Of a DNA stretch of 20,582 nt, positions 7,966-16,870 are shown piece after piece. Position numbers and translations under genes: made by a program. Below the pieces are notes generated by a model that ran no database searches, was not told where the DNA came from, and saw only the letters and a list, made by a program, of their open reading frames with translations. The stretch comes from an uncultured Bacteroidales bacterium (GTDB taxonomy: Bacteria > Bacteroidota > Bacteroidia > Bacteroidales > Tenuifilaceae): assembly GCA_937915475.1 (NCBI GenBank), contig CALGIR010000092.1:1-20582 (forward strand). Reading direction: 5' to 3'. Each line of letters starts with the position of its first letter. Position 1 is the first letter of the stretch.

Positions 7966-8485
7966 TTACTAATATCTTATTAAAAGCCTTTAACCTCACT
8001 TACTTAATATTCCAGTTTATAACCGGAATATCAACGCCTGATTAGCAAGAAAATCATTCGTCCTATTTTAGGGTCAACATATTTTCTTCCATACGTGCTT
8101 TTATTAATATATCATGGAGAGTACTAGTAGATTCTCCTATTCTAAGAATTGATTGATAGTTGACAATTGCTTATTTGTCAAACAGTGCAATCAAAGTATA
8201 AGCAATTTATGCTTATTAAATTCAGGCACCTACATCAAACTATTTAAAATTGAAGTGTAACGATACCCACTGTATAACTTTTGGCGTTCTGAACAGGATT
8301 AAAATCGCTTAAAGTTGGAAAACAAAAGTATTATTTAAGGTTAACCGTTATATCGTTTGCGCAAAATTTATGGCATAGCAATTATACATAACTATGCAGT
8401 TTCATTTTTTTTGATAATTTTGTAGTCTGAGAAAAAAATTGCTTACTACGAACATAATATAAATCAATAATAAAACTTAATTACG
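7966..8485. other. Long gene-free region between tRNA-Met and ppdK
   Basis: About 520 AT-rich bases without a credible coding region. Several small inverted repeats are visible. They are ATATTCC/GGAATAT (8007-8031), TTGACAA/TTGTCAA (8160-8181), ATAAGCA/TGCTTAT (8198-8216), GGTTAACC (8339-8346), TTTGCGCAAA (8356-8365) and GCATAG-N13-CTATGC (8373-8397). The last three lie just upstream of the candidate ppdK -7 box. No known RNA family was recognised. Confidence 0.5.
8415..8422 (+). promoter_or_regulatory. Candidate -7 box of ppdK
   Basis: TAATTTTG fits TAnnTTTG exactly and would place the transcript start near 8428, leaving a 5' leader of about 58 nt. No TTTG is found 19-21 nt upstream; that position is taken by the GCATAG/CTATGC inverted repeat, so the promoter may need an activator. 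Confidence 0.45.
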
Positions 8486-11215
8486 ATGTCGAAATTAAAG
8501 CGTGTTTATGCCTTCGGAAACAAAAAAGCCGATGGTAATGGTGAAATGAAGGAGTTGCTAGGTGGCAAGGGAGCTAACCTTGCCGAGATGAATCTTATTG
8601 GTATACCTGTACCTCCAGGCTTTACAATAACCACCGAGGTTTGTACCGAATACTTTAAACTAGGCCAAGAAAAAACTGTTGCCTTAATTAAGGCTGAGGT
8701 TGAAGCGGCTATGAAACAAGTTGAGGGTATTATGGACGCCCAATTCGGAAGTAAAGAAAACCCCTTACTCATGTCTGTTCGCTCTGGCTCTCGGGCATCT
8801 ATGCCTGGTATGATGGATACAATCCTCAACCTGGGGCTCAACGATGAGGTTGTTGAAGGCCTTGCAAAAAGAACTGGTAACCCACGTTTTGCATGGGATA
8901 GCTACCGTCGATTTATTCAAATGTACGGCGATGTTGTTCTTGGCATGAAACCAGAATCTAAAGAAGACCACGATCCTTTTGAGGAAATTATCGACCAATT
9001 GAAAGAGGAAAAAAAGATTGAACTCGATACAGACTTCTCTGTAGATGACCTGAAAGAAATGGTTACCCGCTTTAAAAAAGTTGTAAAAGATAAAACTGGT
9101 AAAGATTTCCCAACCGATGCTTGGGAACAACTTTGGGGTTCTGTTATGGCAGTTTTCGACAGCTGGATGAACGATCGCGCAGTATATTATCGCAGACTTA
9201 ACAAGATACCCTCTGACTGGGGTACTGCAATTAACGTTCAGGCCATGGTATATGGTAATATGGGCGACAATTCAGCCACTGGCGTGGCTTTTACTCGCGA
9301 CTCTGCAACTGGAGAGAATCTTTTTAACGGTGAGTACCTAATTAATGCGCAGGGCGAAGATGTAGTGGCAGGTACCCGCACTCCTCAGGAAATTACCCTC
9401 GAAGGATCGCGCCGTTGGGCAAAATTACAGGGAGTTAATGAGGACGAGAGGAAAGCCAAATACCCTTCGCTTGAGGAAACTATGCCTAATCCCTACAAGG
9501 AACTCGCCGATATTTGCAAAAACCTTGAAGCACATTACAAGGATATGCAAGATGTTGAGTTTACAATTCAGGATGGTAAACTATGGATGCTTCAAACCCG
9601 TAGCGGTAAACGTACTGGTGCAGCAATGGTGAAAATTGCCATCGATATGCTAGCCGAAGGAATGATACCCGAAAAAACTGCTGTTCTTAGCGTAGCCCCT
9701 GAAAGACTTGATGAACTTCTACACCCAATATTCGATACAGATGCTCTTAAGAACGCGAAGGAACTTGCCAAAGGATTACCTGCTTCTCCAGGAGCAGCTT
9801 CTGGGCAAATCGTTTTCTTTGCCGATGACGCAGAAAAGTGGGCCGCAGAAGGAAAAGAAACAATTCTGGTTCGGGTTGAAACTTCGCCCGAAGATTTAAA
9901 AGGCATGAACGTAGCTAAAGGTATTCTTACTGCCCGTGGCGGTATGACCTCTCACGCTGCCGTTGTTGCCCGTGGAATGGGCAAGTGTTGTGTTGCTGGT
10001 GCTGGTAGCATTAAAGTTGATTACAGGGCACGTACCATGACCATTGATAAAAAGGAATACAAAGAAGGTGAGTGGATTTCGTTAAACGGGTCAACCGGAC
10101 AAGTACTTGAGGGTAAGGTTAAAACTATGCTACCTGAGCTAAGTGGAGATTTTGCCCAGCTTATGGATTTAGCAGAAAAGTATACCCGCATGAAAGTCCG
10201 CACAAACGCCGACACTCCTCGTGAAAGTTTGATTGCTAGAGATTTTGGTGCTCAAGGAATTGGGCTATGCCGTACGGAGCACATGTTCTTCGAGGGTGAT
10301 AGAATTAAGGCAATGCGCGAAATGATTCTTGCCGATGATGAGACTGGCCGCAGAAAGGCTCTCAAAAAGCTTCTTCCAATCCAAAGAGAGGACTTTGAGG
10401 GTATTTTCGAAGCAATGCAGGGACTCCCTGTAACTGTTCGACTTCTCGACCCACCCCTACACGAGTTTGTACCTCACGAAGAGGCTAGCCAGAAGGTAAT
10501 GGCAGAAGAGCTTGGACTCTCTCTACAGGAAGTTAAAGCAAAAGTTGACTCGCTTCACGAGTTTAACCCAATGCTTGGCCACCGTGGTTGCCGTTTGGGC
10601 GTAACCTACCCAGAGATTACCGAAATGCAGGCTCGTGCTATCATCGAAGCCGCGCTTAACCTTAAGAAGAAAGGTATTAAAACCTTCCCCGAGATAATGG
10701 TTCCGCTTATTGGTGATGTTAGTGAATACAAGAACCAAGAGCAGATTATTCGCACAACTGCTGATAAGGTGTTCGCTGAGCGCAATGATAGTATCGACTA
10801 TCTGGTAGGAACAATGATAGAAGTTCCGCGTGCGGTTCTAACTGCCGACAAAGTTGCTGAGGTTGCTGAATTCTTTAGCTTTGGTACAAATGATTTAACA
10901 CAAATGACCATGGGCTTTAGCCGCGACGATGCTAATACCTTCTTACCAGAGTATATCGAAAAAGGTATCCTAAAGGATGACCCATTCCAAATTCTAGATC
11001 AAACAGGTGTTGGCCAATTGATTGAGATGGGAGTTAAGAAAGGCCGTTCGGTTAAGAGCGATTTAAAAATTGGTATTTGTGGTGAGCATGGTGGTGAGCC
11101 AAGTTCTGTTGAGTTCTGTAACTCAGTAGGTATGGATTACGTTAGTTGCTCTCCATTCCGTGTACCTATTGCACGTTTAGCAGCAGCTCAAGCAGTGCTT
11201 AAGCAAAGCAAGTAA
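8486..11215 (+). CDS. ppdK: Pyruvate, phosphate dikinase
   Basis: Interconverts pyruvate + ATP + phosphate with phosphoenolpyruvate + AMP + pyrophosphate. In anaerobic Bacteroidota it can serve glycolysis or gluconeogenesis at the PEP node. The 909 residues carry all three domains. The N-terminal ATP-grasp nucleotide-binding domain has GGKGANLAEMNLIGIPVPPGF and MSVRSGSRASMPGMMDTILN. The central phospho-histidine domain has GGMTSHAAVVARGMGK with catalytic H490. The C-terminal PEP/pyruvate TIM barrel has GLCRTEHMFF, FSFGTNDLTQM, GICGEHGGEP and catalytic C888 in VSCSPFRVP. It is complete with no missing key residue. It is flanked by a strong downstream terminator and a long regulatory upstream region, so it is probably monocistronic. 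Confidence 0.98.
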   Translation: MSKLKRVYAFGNKKADGNGEMKELLGGKGANLAEMNLIGIPVPPGFTITTEVCTEYFKLGQEKTVALIKAEVEAAMKQVEGIMDAQFGSKENPLLMSVRSGSRASMPGMMDTILNLGLNDEVVEGLAKRTGNPRFAWDSYRRFIQMYGDVVLGMKPESKEDHDPFEEIIDQLKEEKKIELDTDFSVDDLKEMVTRFKKVVKDKTGKDFPTDAWEQLWGSVMAVFDSWMNDRAVYYRRLNKIPSDWGTAINVQAMVYGNMGDNSATGVAFTRDSATGENLFNGEYLINAQGEDVVAGTRTPQEITLEGSRRWAKLQGVNEDERKAKYPSLEETMPNPYKELADICKNLEAHYKDMQDVEFTIQDGKLWMLQTRSGKRTGAAMVKIAIDMLAEGMIPEKTAVLSVAPERLDELLHPIFDTDALKNAKELAKGLPASPGAASGQIVFFADDAEKWAAEGKETILVRVETSPEDLKGMNVAKGILTARGGMTSHAAVVARGMGKCCVAGAGSIKVDYRARTMTIDKKEYKEGEWISLNGSTGQVLEGKVKTMLPELSGDFAQLMDLAEKYTRMKVRTNADTPRESLIARDFGAQGIGLCRTEHMFFEGDRIKAMREMILADDETGRRKALKKLLPIQREDFEGIFEAMQGLPVTVRLLDPPLHEFVPHEEASQKVMAEELGLSLQEVKAKVDSLHEFNPMLGHRGCRLGVTYPEITEMQARAIIEAALNLKKKGIKTFPEIMVPLIGDVSEYKNQEQIIRTTADKVFAERNDSIDYLVGTMIEVPRAVLTADKVAEVAEFFSFGTNDLTQMTMGFSRDDANTFLPEYIEKGILKDDPFQILDQTGVGQLIEMGVKKGRSVKSDLKIGICGEHGGEPSSVEFCNSVGMDYVSCSPFRVPIARLAAAQAVLKQSK

Positions 11216-11233
11216 TTAACATCTATTATACTG

Positions 11234-11268
11234 AAAAGGCCTTCCAAAACATGGGAGGCCTTTTTTTT
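11234..11268 (+). terminator. Rho-independent terminator of ppdK
   Basis: Stem GGCCTTCC/GGGAGGCC (11238-11245 and 11253-11260, one T-G pair) with a 7-nt loop, flanked by AAAA on the left and eight T residues on the right. It begins 18 nt after the stop codon. Confidence 0.93.
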
Positions 11269-11291
11269 ACACCAGCCTATACCAACTGAAT

Positions 11292-11308
11292 TAATGCAAA
11301 AAGCATTA
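11292..11308. repeat. Small inverted repeat upstream of the helicase gene
   Basis: TAATGC, AAAAA, GCATTA, a perfect 6-bp inverted repeat 31 nt before the helicase ATG. It overlaps a weak -7-like TACCTTTA (11307-11314). It may be an operator or chance. Confidence 0.25.
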
Positions 11309-11339
11309 CCTTTAAGTTCTCTGCAAAACAACAAGTAAA

Positions 11340-14300
11340 ATGTCGCAACTAATTGTATATAGTGCATCTGCCGGTTCGGGTAAAACCTACAGGCTAGCTG
11401 TTGAATACATTAAGCAAGTACTAGAAAACCCTGAAAGTTTTAGGAACATCCTTGCCGTAACCTTTACAAACAAGGCTACTAACGAGATGAAGCAAAGGAT
11501 ACTTAGCGAACTCTTTAACCTAGCCAATGGCGACCAAACGAGTATTTTCAAGAATATTACTAAAGAAACAACAATACCCGAAGACCAAATAACTAAAAAA
11601 GCTCAAAAAGCATTATCCCTTATTCTCCACGATTATAGCCTTTTTTCAATTAGTACAATCGATAGTTTTGTACAAAGGGTGATACAGTCTCTACTTTGGG
11701 AAATTGGCGAACAGGGAGGCGTTGATATTGAGCTAGACACAGGACCTGTGCTCGAACTAGCAGCAGATAACCTGCTCGACTCAGCATCGCAAACAAAAGA
11801 ACTCCTTTCGTGGATTAGCCAAATGGGCTACTCGCTTATGGATGAGGGTAAAAGTTGGGATGTTAGAGGAAAACTAATTGAGCTGGGAAACCAGCTATTC
11901 TCAGAAAAATTCAGGTTGATGAATCGGGAGGAGGTTGAAAAATTTACCGACAGAAAAAATGTAAACCAGCTAAAAGAATCTCTCCAAGAACTATTATCCA
12001 CCATAGTAAAAGAAATTAATGAACCGGCAGCCTTTGCTTGCAAAGAGTTAGAAAAAAGAGGATTAACAGTTGAACTTTTTAGCTATAAAGAGAGAGGGGT
12101 AATTGGTTTTTTTAATAACTGCAATCAGTTTGACTCTACCTGGAAAGAGTTACCTAAAATAAATTCATATACAGATAAGGCTCTAGAGGATCCAACGGGA
12201 GAGAATTGGGTTAACAAAGGTATTTTTAAGGATAAAAGCATTTTCCCTGCCATTGAATCAATTGTAAATGATGTCCTTCACTCAAAACTAGTGCTAATAA
12301 ATAATGTTTTAAAAAAGCATAGAGCCTACTACCTATCGGCTATATTGATACTAAAAAACCTTGAAAACCTAGCACTAATTGGCGATTTGTGGAATAAGAT
12401 TAGAGAACTTTCACGAGAAGAGGGTTTCCTACTGTTGAGCGATAGCGGCCATTTACTCAGAGAACTTGTTAAAGATTTCGATGCACCCTTTGTTTACGAA
12501 AAAGTGGGTACCCGATACGATATGTACATGATTGATGAGTTTCAGGATACATCGGAAGTGCAATGGCACAACTTTAAACCATTAATTGAAAATAGCCTAT
12601 CGCAAGATTACTTTAGCATGATAGTGGGCGACGTTAAGCAATCCATTTATCGCTGGCGAAATGGTAATTGGAGCATTTTGGCCAATCAGGTTGAAAAGGA
12701 TTTTTATAACCACGGAGTAAATAGGATTCCATTAACAAAAAACTGGCGAAGCTTACCTCAGGTAGTTAATTTTAATAACACCTTTTTTGAGAACGCAAAA
12801 CAAGCCGCAGTTGATCATATAACGGGTGCGCTTAAAGACTCACTTCCGGAGATTATTAGTGAGTTCAGTCAACAAATAAAAAAAGCATACGCTGACACCC
12901 AGCAAACCTCAATTAAGGATAGCGATAAGGGCGAAGGCTATGTTGAAGTTAACTTCTTTGAAAAGGGGAACAATATTGAGTGCGATAAAATCTTAGCGGA
13001 AGAAATAGTAGGTCAGATAAAAGAGCTAAGAAAGAACTACTCCTTAAGCCAAATTGGCATACTAATTCGCACAAAATCCGATGGACAAAGAATTGCCAAC
13101 ATGCTTCTTGAGCACAATAAAGCAGCAGAAAATGCAGAAGATGAAATTGCTTTTGTAAGCCAAGAAGGCTTAAAGCTAAAGGCTTCGCATGTTGTTAGGT
13201 TTGTTGTTTCTGCTCTTTCGCTCGTTCAGGACAGTAAAAACGAGATAGAGAAAAGGGTCTTTGCAAAAGAGCTTGCAATTGTGTCCCAAATCCAGAATGC
13301 CGATTGGCACAGCTATTTTAGTCAAGAATTTACCTCCGATGAGGTTAACTGGCTTAGCTCACTGAATACGCGACCACTTCAAGAGGTTTTTGAGGCTATT
13401 GTTCAGAAATATAACCTACAAAGCATCAAAGGCGAGCTAGCTTACCTAGCAGAACTCCATGAGCATATGGCAACCATAACAAGCAAGGGTGGCGGTGATG
13501 TAAATCGTTTCTTGACTTGGTGGCAGGAGAAAAACGAAAAACTTTCCCTAACCGTTCCCGAAACAACCAATGCACTATCCATTACAACAATTCACAAATC
13601 AAAGGGGTTAGAGTTTCCTGTTGTAATTATTCCCTACGCAAACTGGATGTTCAGACAATCAGGAAAACAGCCCACACTGTGGGTAAGTTCGCCAATTGAA
13701 CCATTCGATATACTCCCCAAATACCCAATTCAGGCATCAAAAACTGCATTACAAAGCCTATTTGCCCGCGATGTGGCAGAGGAGGAGATGAAGGAACTTG
13801 TGGATAACATGAACTTGCTTTACGTTGGATTTACCCGTGCAAAGAAAGAGTTATACATCTACGCCCCGCTATCAAAAAAGGAGATGGAAAACGCTGACGA
13901 TGGCCTTAACTCAGTTTCAAAACTCATCCGCAATATCGTAATGGATATGGACATGGAATTATCCAGTGACGATGCTGAAAATAGAATTGAAAAATACCAT
14001 ATAGGCAAAAAAGAGAATGAACAGCTGATTACATCCTCATCATCAAACCAAAACTTATGGTTGGTAAATAGCTACCCTGTGGGGCAAAGCCTTAGCAGCA
14101 TAAAGCTAAAAATGGAATCGGAAGGTTTTTTTAATGATACAATTAACCCATTGCTTGAACCGCTAATCCATGGGAAAGCAATGCATGACATTTTTGCCAA
14201 CATAACAACGGTAAAAGACATTGAACAGGCCGTACACAATGCAAAGGTGCAAGGTCTAATTCCTGAAGACCAAAGAGATGCAACGGAAAAACTAATTAGG

Positions 14301-14591
14301 GAACGCCTGAGTAAAACACCATTCTCCGACTGGTTTAGCGGTAGTTGGGAGGTTAAAAATGAGCAATCAATCATTACCCCCCAGGGAATTACCTATAGAC
14401 CAGACCGCGTGATGACTCGCAATACAGTGGCGATTATTGTTGATTTTAAATTTGGTGAAGAAGCAAAAACTCACAACAAACAAGTAAATAGGTACAAGAA
14501 TCTTCTAACTGCAATGGGCTATACAGAAGTAAACGCTTTTTTATGGTATGTTGATGCCAATAAACTTGTTGAAGTGCAGCAAAACAATTAG
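11340..14591 (+). CDS. UvrD/RecB-like (AddA-type) ATP-dependent helicase-nuclease
   Basis: A 1083-residue superfamily 1A helicase fused to a RecB-family nuclease, expected to unwind and resect double-strand DNA ends for recombination. Helicase motifs are Walker A SASAGSGKT with K15, motif Ia AVTFTNKATNEMK, Walker B D399-EFQD, and motif III GDVKQSIYRWRNG. Motifs IV-VI include ITTIHKSKGLEFPVVIIP and LLYVGFTRAKKELYIY. The C-terminal PD-(D/E)XK nuclease shows IHGKAMHDIF (H944/H949), D1022 in YRPDRV, D1035-F-K1037, and QVNRY, so it looks active. It most resembles AddA-like proteins of Bacteroidota. The usual AddB-type partner is not adjacent: ppdK lies upstream and a thioredoxin lipoprotein downstream. 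The gene has 124 nt before it, including the ppdK terminator, so it is probably transcribed from its own weak promoter. Confidence 0.92.
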   Translation: MSQLIVYSASAGSGKTYRLAVEYIKQVLENPESFRNILAVTFTNKATNEMKQRILSELFNLANGDQTSIFKNITKETTIPEDQITKKAQKALSLILHDYSLFSISTIDSFVQRVIQSLLWEIGEQGGVDIELDTGPVLELAADNLLDSASQTKELLSWISQMGYSLMDEGKSWDVRGKLIELGNQLFSEKFRLMNREEVEKFTDRKNVNQLKESLQELLSTIVKEINEPAAFACKELEKRGLTVELFSYKERGVIGFFNNCNQFDSTWKELPKINSYTDKALEDPTGENWVNKGIFKDKSIFPAIESIVNDVLHSKLVLINNVLKKHRAYYLSAILILKNLENLALIGDLWNKIRELSREEGFLLLSDSGHLLRELVKDFDAPFVYEKVGTRYDMYMIDEFQDTSEVQWHNFKPLIENSLSQDYFSMIVGDVKQSIYRWRNGNWSILANQVEKDFYNHGVNRIPLTKNWRSLPQVVNFNNTFFENAKQAAVDHITGALKDSLPEIISEFSQQIKKAYADTQQTSIKDSDKGEGYVEVNFFEKGNNIECDKILAEEIVGQIKELRKNYSLSQIGILIRTKSDGQRIANMLLEHNKAAENAEDEIAFVSQEGLKLKASHVVRFVVSALSLVQDSKNEIEKRVFAKELAIVSQIQNADWHSYFSQEFTSDEVNWLSSLNTRPLQEVFEAIVQKYNLQSIKGELAYLAELHEHMATITSKGGGDVNRFLTWWQEKNEKLSLTVPETTNALSITTIHKSKGLEFPVVIIPYANWMFRQSGKQPTLWVSSPIEPFDILPKYPIQASKTALQSLFARDVAEEEMKELVDNMNLLYVGFTRAKKELYIYAPLSKKEMENADDGLNSVSKLIRNIVMDMDMELSSDDAENRIEKYHIGKKENEQLITSSSSNQNLWLVNSYPVGQSLSSIKLKMESEGFFNDTINPLLEPLIHGKAMHDIFANITTVKDIEQAVHNAKVQGLIPEDQRDATEKLIRERLSKTPFSDWFSGSWEVKNEQSIITPQGITYRPDRVMTRNTVAIIVDFKFGEEAKTHNKQVNRYKNLLTAMGYTEVNAFLWYVDANKLVEVQQNN

Positions 14592-14656
14592 CAGCTATGA
14601 ATTGTTAAATTGTAGATATATTATAATTCCTATTCATTTTTCTAATGAAAATCTTG

Positions 14657-14664
14657 TATTTTTC
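14657..14664 (+). promoter_or_regulatory. Possible -7 box of the thioredoxin lipoprotein gene
   Basis: TATTTTTC differs at one position from TAnnTTTG and lies 25 nt before the ATG at 14689. No -33 box was found at the right distance, so the call is weak. Confidence 0.25.
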
Positions 14665-14688
14665 GCAAAATAAAAAACAACATCAATT

Positions 14689-16077
14689 ATGAAAAGGTTT
14701 TTTTTGGCATCATTTGCACTTGTAACCATTGCTGCATGCACTAGCAACAAACAACAGTCTATTGAGATTAATGGAAATATACAAAACCTCGGTACAGATT
14801 ACGCCCTTGTAATTAGCAAAGGAATTACTGATACAGTAAAGGTAGAAACCGACGGAAGTTTCAGTTTTAACACTGAGATTAGCACACCCCAATATTTCAC
14901 CCTTAGAGCAGGAAGGGTTAGGCATACACTTTTTATGAGTCCGGGCAATACATCGTTTGTCTCTTTCAATTTTGAGAATTTAGAGGAAGAGCCAAATTTT
15001 ACTGGCGATAACAGCGAATACAATTCGATTATACGCCAAAATAACCGAATTTTCAGCACCCTTACCCAAGACTTTACTGCACTATACCAGCTGCCCAAAG
15101 ATGAGTTTTTGGCAAAGCTAGATTCTGCAAAAAGTGAGGTTGAGAAATTAATTCCCTCCCCTGAGAAAAAGAATAAAGAATTTGCCGAGATGGAAATGGC
15201 CAGAGCCAATTATAGTGTAAAAGAAATGCTTTACAACTATCCAAATTATAACGCAAGAATCAACAAAGTAGAACACATACCAAATCCTTCGGATTATAGT
15301 TTTATGGCTGAGGTCGATTTTAACAACATCAAGCATATCAGCATAAACGAGTATACAAACCTAATATTTAACCATTTAAAAAGTGAGTACTGGACAATAA
15401 TCAGTAACGACAGTAACAAGGGTATATCGGAATTTGAACAAAATCTCATCTTCTTCGACCTGGTTGACTCGCTAGTTAGCAACCCAACGCTAAGGGATTT
15501 ATACAAACACAATCAAACCCAAGGAACTATTAAATTTTCAAGTATTGAGGTTGCAGAAAATATTGGCAACCACTTTCTTGATATTGCAACTTTTCCACCT
15601 TACCTAAAACGTATTGAGCACTCTCTGGCAAAGCGTATGCTGCTTGCCCCCGGCAAAATAGCGCCCGAGTTTACGCTTGAAGGAATTGACGGAGAAACTT
15701 ATTCTCTTAGCGATTTTAGAGGACAGCTGGTTTATGTTGATTTTTGGGCAACCTGGTGTGGCCCCTGCCGCAGACAAATACCATACCTTACTAAGCTAAA
15801 AGAAACATATAAAGGCAAGCCTATCGTATTTATTGCCATATCAATTGACGACAATAAAGAGGCATGGACTAAAATGGTTAAAGAAGAAAAGTTAGGGGGA
15901 TACCAATTCTATGCTGAAAAGGCTTGGCAGTCCGATGCAGCACAACAATACCAAATAACTGGTATTCCAACTTTTGTGCTAATTGATGCAGAGGGAAAGA
16001 TTATTGAGTACCCTGCTCCTCGCCCATCCGATGAGGAAACTTCACTGCTTTTCGACAAGCATTTGAAACAGATATAA
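14689..16077 (+). CDS. TlpA/ResA-like thioredoxin-fold lipoprotein
   Basis: A membrane-anchored periplasmic thiol-disulfide oxidoreductase of 462 residues. MKRFFLASFALVTIAAC is a lipoprotein signal peptide with lipobox IAAC, so C17 would be lipidated. Residues about 22-120 form a beta-rich DUF4369-like N-terminal domain (IEINGNIQNLG..., VKVETDGSFSFN). A helical linker follows (about 130-320). The C-terminal AhpC/TSA-thioredoxin domain begins GKIAPEFTLEGIDGETYSLSD and carries the active site W-C357-G-P-C360 and the cis-proline segment TGIPTFVLID. This layout is common in Bacteroidota, often in many paralogues; the specific substrate is unknown. There are 97 nt between the helicase stop and its ATG, and it ends at a strong terminator. 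Confidence 0.93.
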   Translation: MKRFFLASFALVTIAACTSNKQQSIEINGNIQNLGTDYALVISKGITDTVKVETDGSFSFNTEISTPQYFTLRAGRVRHTLFMSPGNTSFVSFNFENLEEEPNFTGDNSEYNSIIRQNNRIFSTLTQDFTALYQLPKDEFLAKLDSAKSEVEKLIPSPEKKNKEFAEMEMARANYSVKEMLYNYPNYNARINKVEHIPNPSDYSFMAEVDFNNIKHISINEYTNLIFNHLKSEYWTIISNDSNKGISEFEQNLIFFDLVDSLVSNPTLRDLYKHNQTQGTIKFSSIEVAENIGNHFLDIATFPPYLKRIEHSLAKRMLLAPGKIAPEFTLEGIDGETYSLSDFRGQLVYVDFWATWCGPCRRQIPYLTKLKETYKGKPIVFIAISIDDNKEAWTKMVKEEKLGGYQFYAEKAWQSDAAQQYQITGIPTFVLIDAEGKIIEYPAPRPSDEETSLLFDKHLKQI

Positions 16078-16097
16078 AATTAAAATCACAGGAAATT

Positions 16098-16132
16098 AAA
16101 AAGGGGCTATCTTAATAAGACAGCCCCTTTTT
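16098..16132. terminator. Bidirectional rho-independent terminator
   Basis: Stem GGGGCT/AGCCCC (16103-16108 and 16122-16127), with an inner TCTT/AAGA helix after one mismatch, A residues on the left and T residues on the right. It sits between the converging thioredoxin and OsmC genes and has T tracts suitable for both strands. Confidence 0.88.
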
Positions 16133-16148
16133 AATAAACATAAAAAAA

Positions 16149-16628
16149 CTATTGTACTTCACTTAGGTCACAAATCTCAACCTCAAGTGTTGACTTGTTT
16201 GCCATATTGTCTGAAATTGGACAACGAGAATCAATCTCATGGAGGAATGAGTTCTTTTCCTCTTCACTCATATCTGCGTCAATCCTAACACAGGTGCGAA
16301 TTTCAGTAAATCCGGCTCTGCCTTCTTTGGTTTGTCCCATCAGGAAACCCTTGTCAATATCACCCTCAACCAAAACCTCCATGCCTCTTAGCTCAATGCC
16401 GCGTTGCATGGCAATAATTCGTCCAAGTGCACAAAGGCATCCTGGAAGTGATGCTAAGAAAACCTCAAGCGGGTTTGGACCTTCATCAGTTCCACCTGCG
16501 GATTTAGGTTGGTCGATTATAAAAGGATGAGAGCATCCTATTTCGGTTCTGAAACCAGAACCCATTTTTCCGTTTACTTTAATTGTTGAAATCATATTAT
16601 ACTCATTTAGGTTATACAACTTTTTCAT
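16149..16628 (-). CDS. OsmC/Ohr family protein
   Basis: An OsmC-fold protein, a family that includes thiol peroxidases detoxifying organic hydroperoxides. The 159 residues contain DEGPNPLEVFLASLPGC with the likely peroxidatic C64 and the second conserved cysteine C136 in SRCPISDNM. C66 is an extra nearby cysteine and C113 another. Spacing and length fit the YhfA-like/OsmC branch rather than being diagnostic of Ohr. The first ATG gives MKKLYNLNEYN ahead of the usual family start; the in-frame ATG at codon 12 (MISTIKVNG, 16595) is at least as likely, and neither has a Shine-Dalgarno. It converges on the thioredoxin gene and shares its terminator. Confidence 0.88.
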   Translation of the reverse strand: MKKLYNLNEYNMISTIKVNGKMGSGFRTEIGCSHPFIIDQPKSAGGTDEGPNPLEVFLASLPGCLCALGRIIAMQRGIELRGMEVLVEGDIDKGFLMGQTKEGRAGFTEIRTCVRIDADMSEEEKNSFLHEIDSRCPISDNMANKSTLEVEICDLSEVQ

Positions 16629-16685
16629 AATAAGTAACAGACAAACCCTTGTTTTGTTGACCGTATCCCCACTTATTTAAAGAGC

Positions 16686-16716
16686 CGAAACTATGAGTAA
16701 ATAGGCGTTATACAAG
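16686..16716 (-). promoter_or_regulatory. Candidate promoter of the OsmC gene
   Basis: On the minus strand, CTTG (16713-16716), a 19-nt spacer and TAGTTTCG (16686-16693; one mismatch to TAnnTTTG). The layout equals that of the tRNA promoter in this window. The start would be near 16680, about 50 nt before the first ATG. Confidence 0.4.
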
Positions 16717-16853
16717 CACAACCAAACACCACACAACCTGCTCTTAAACAATTCACTACAGACCTTTATGGTGAAATATCTAAACAGCTCGGTGGTATAG
16801 AGTTAATAAAGAAAGGTAAAGCCAACTATGAGAAAGGGTATCTAAAGTTTTAA
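16693..16853 (+). pseudogene. Possible frameshifted small gene or gene remnant, unknown function
   Basis: From 16701 an open frame runs to a TAA at 16851-16853 and has coding-like composition (...LKQFTTDLYGEISKQLGG, then IELIKKGKANYEKGYLKF). It has no ATG of its own. An ATG at 16693 in another frame hits a stop after three codons (ATG AGT AAA TAG); one extra A in the AAA run would join it to the open frame and give a 53-residue protein starting MSKIGVIQAQP. It could be the end of a lost gene, for example from a mobile element, or a decayed small gene. I do not recognise the family. It overlaps the candidate OsmC promoter on the other strand, and the stop lies inside the 38-bp palindrome. Confidence 0.3.
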
Positions 16854-16870
16854 AACTTTAGATACCCTTT
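16833..16870. repeat. Perfect 38-bp palindrome, possible terminator
   Basis: AAAGGGTATCTAAAGTTTT is followed directly by its exact reverse complement, centred between 16851 and 16852. The plus strand continues with one more T then ATATC, so the T tract is short (TTTT); the minus strand has only TTT. It could terminate the plus-strand remnant or the minus-strand transporter gene ending at 16951, or be the end of a lost mobile element. Confidence 0.75.

Noticed and set aside
8765..9130. 121-codon minus-strand frame inside ppdK
   Set aside because: Antisense to the strongly conserved ATP-grasp domain and rich in residues expected from the complementary codon pattern; no family resemblance.
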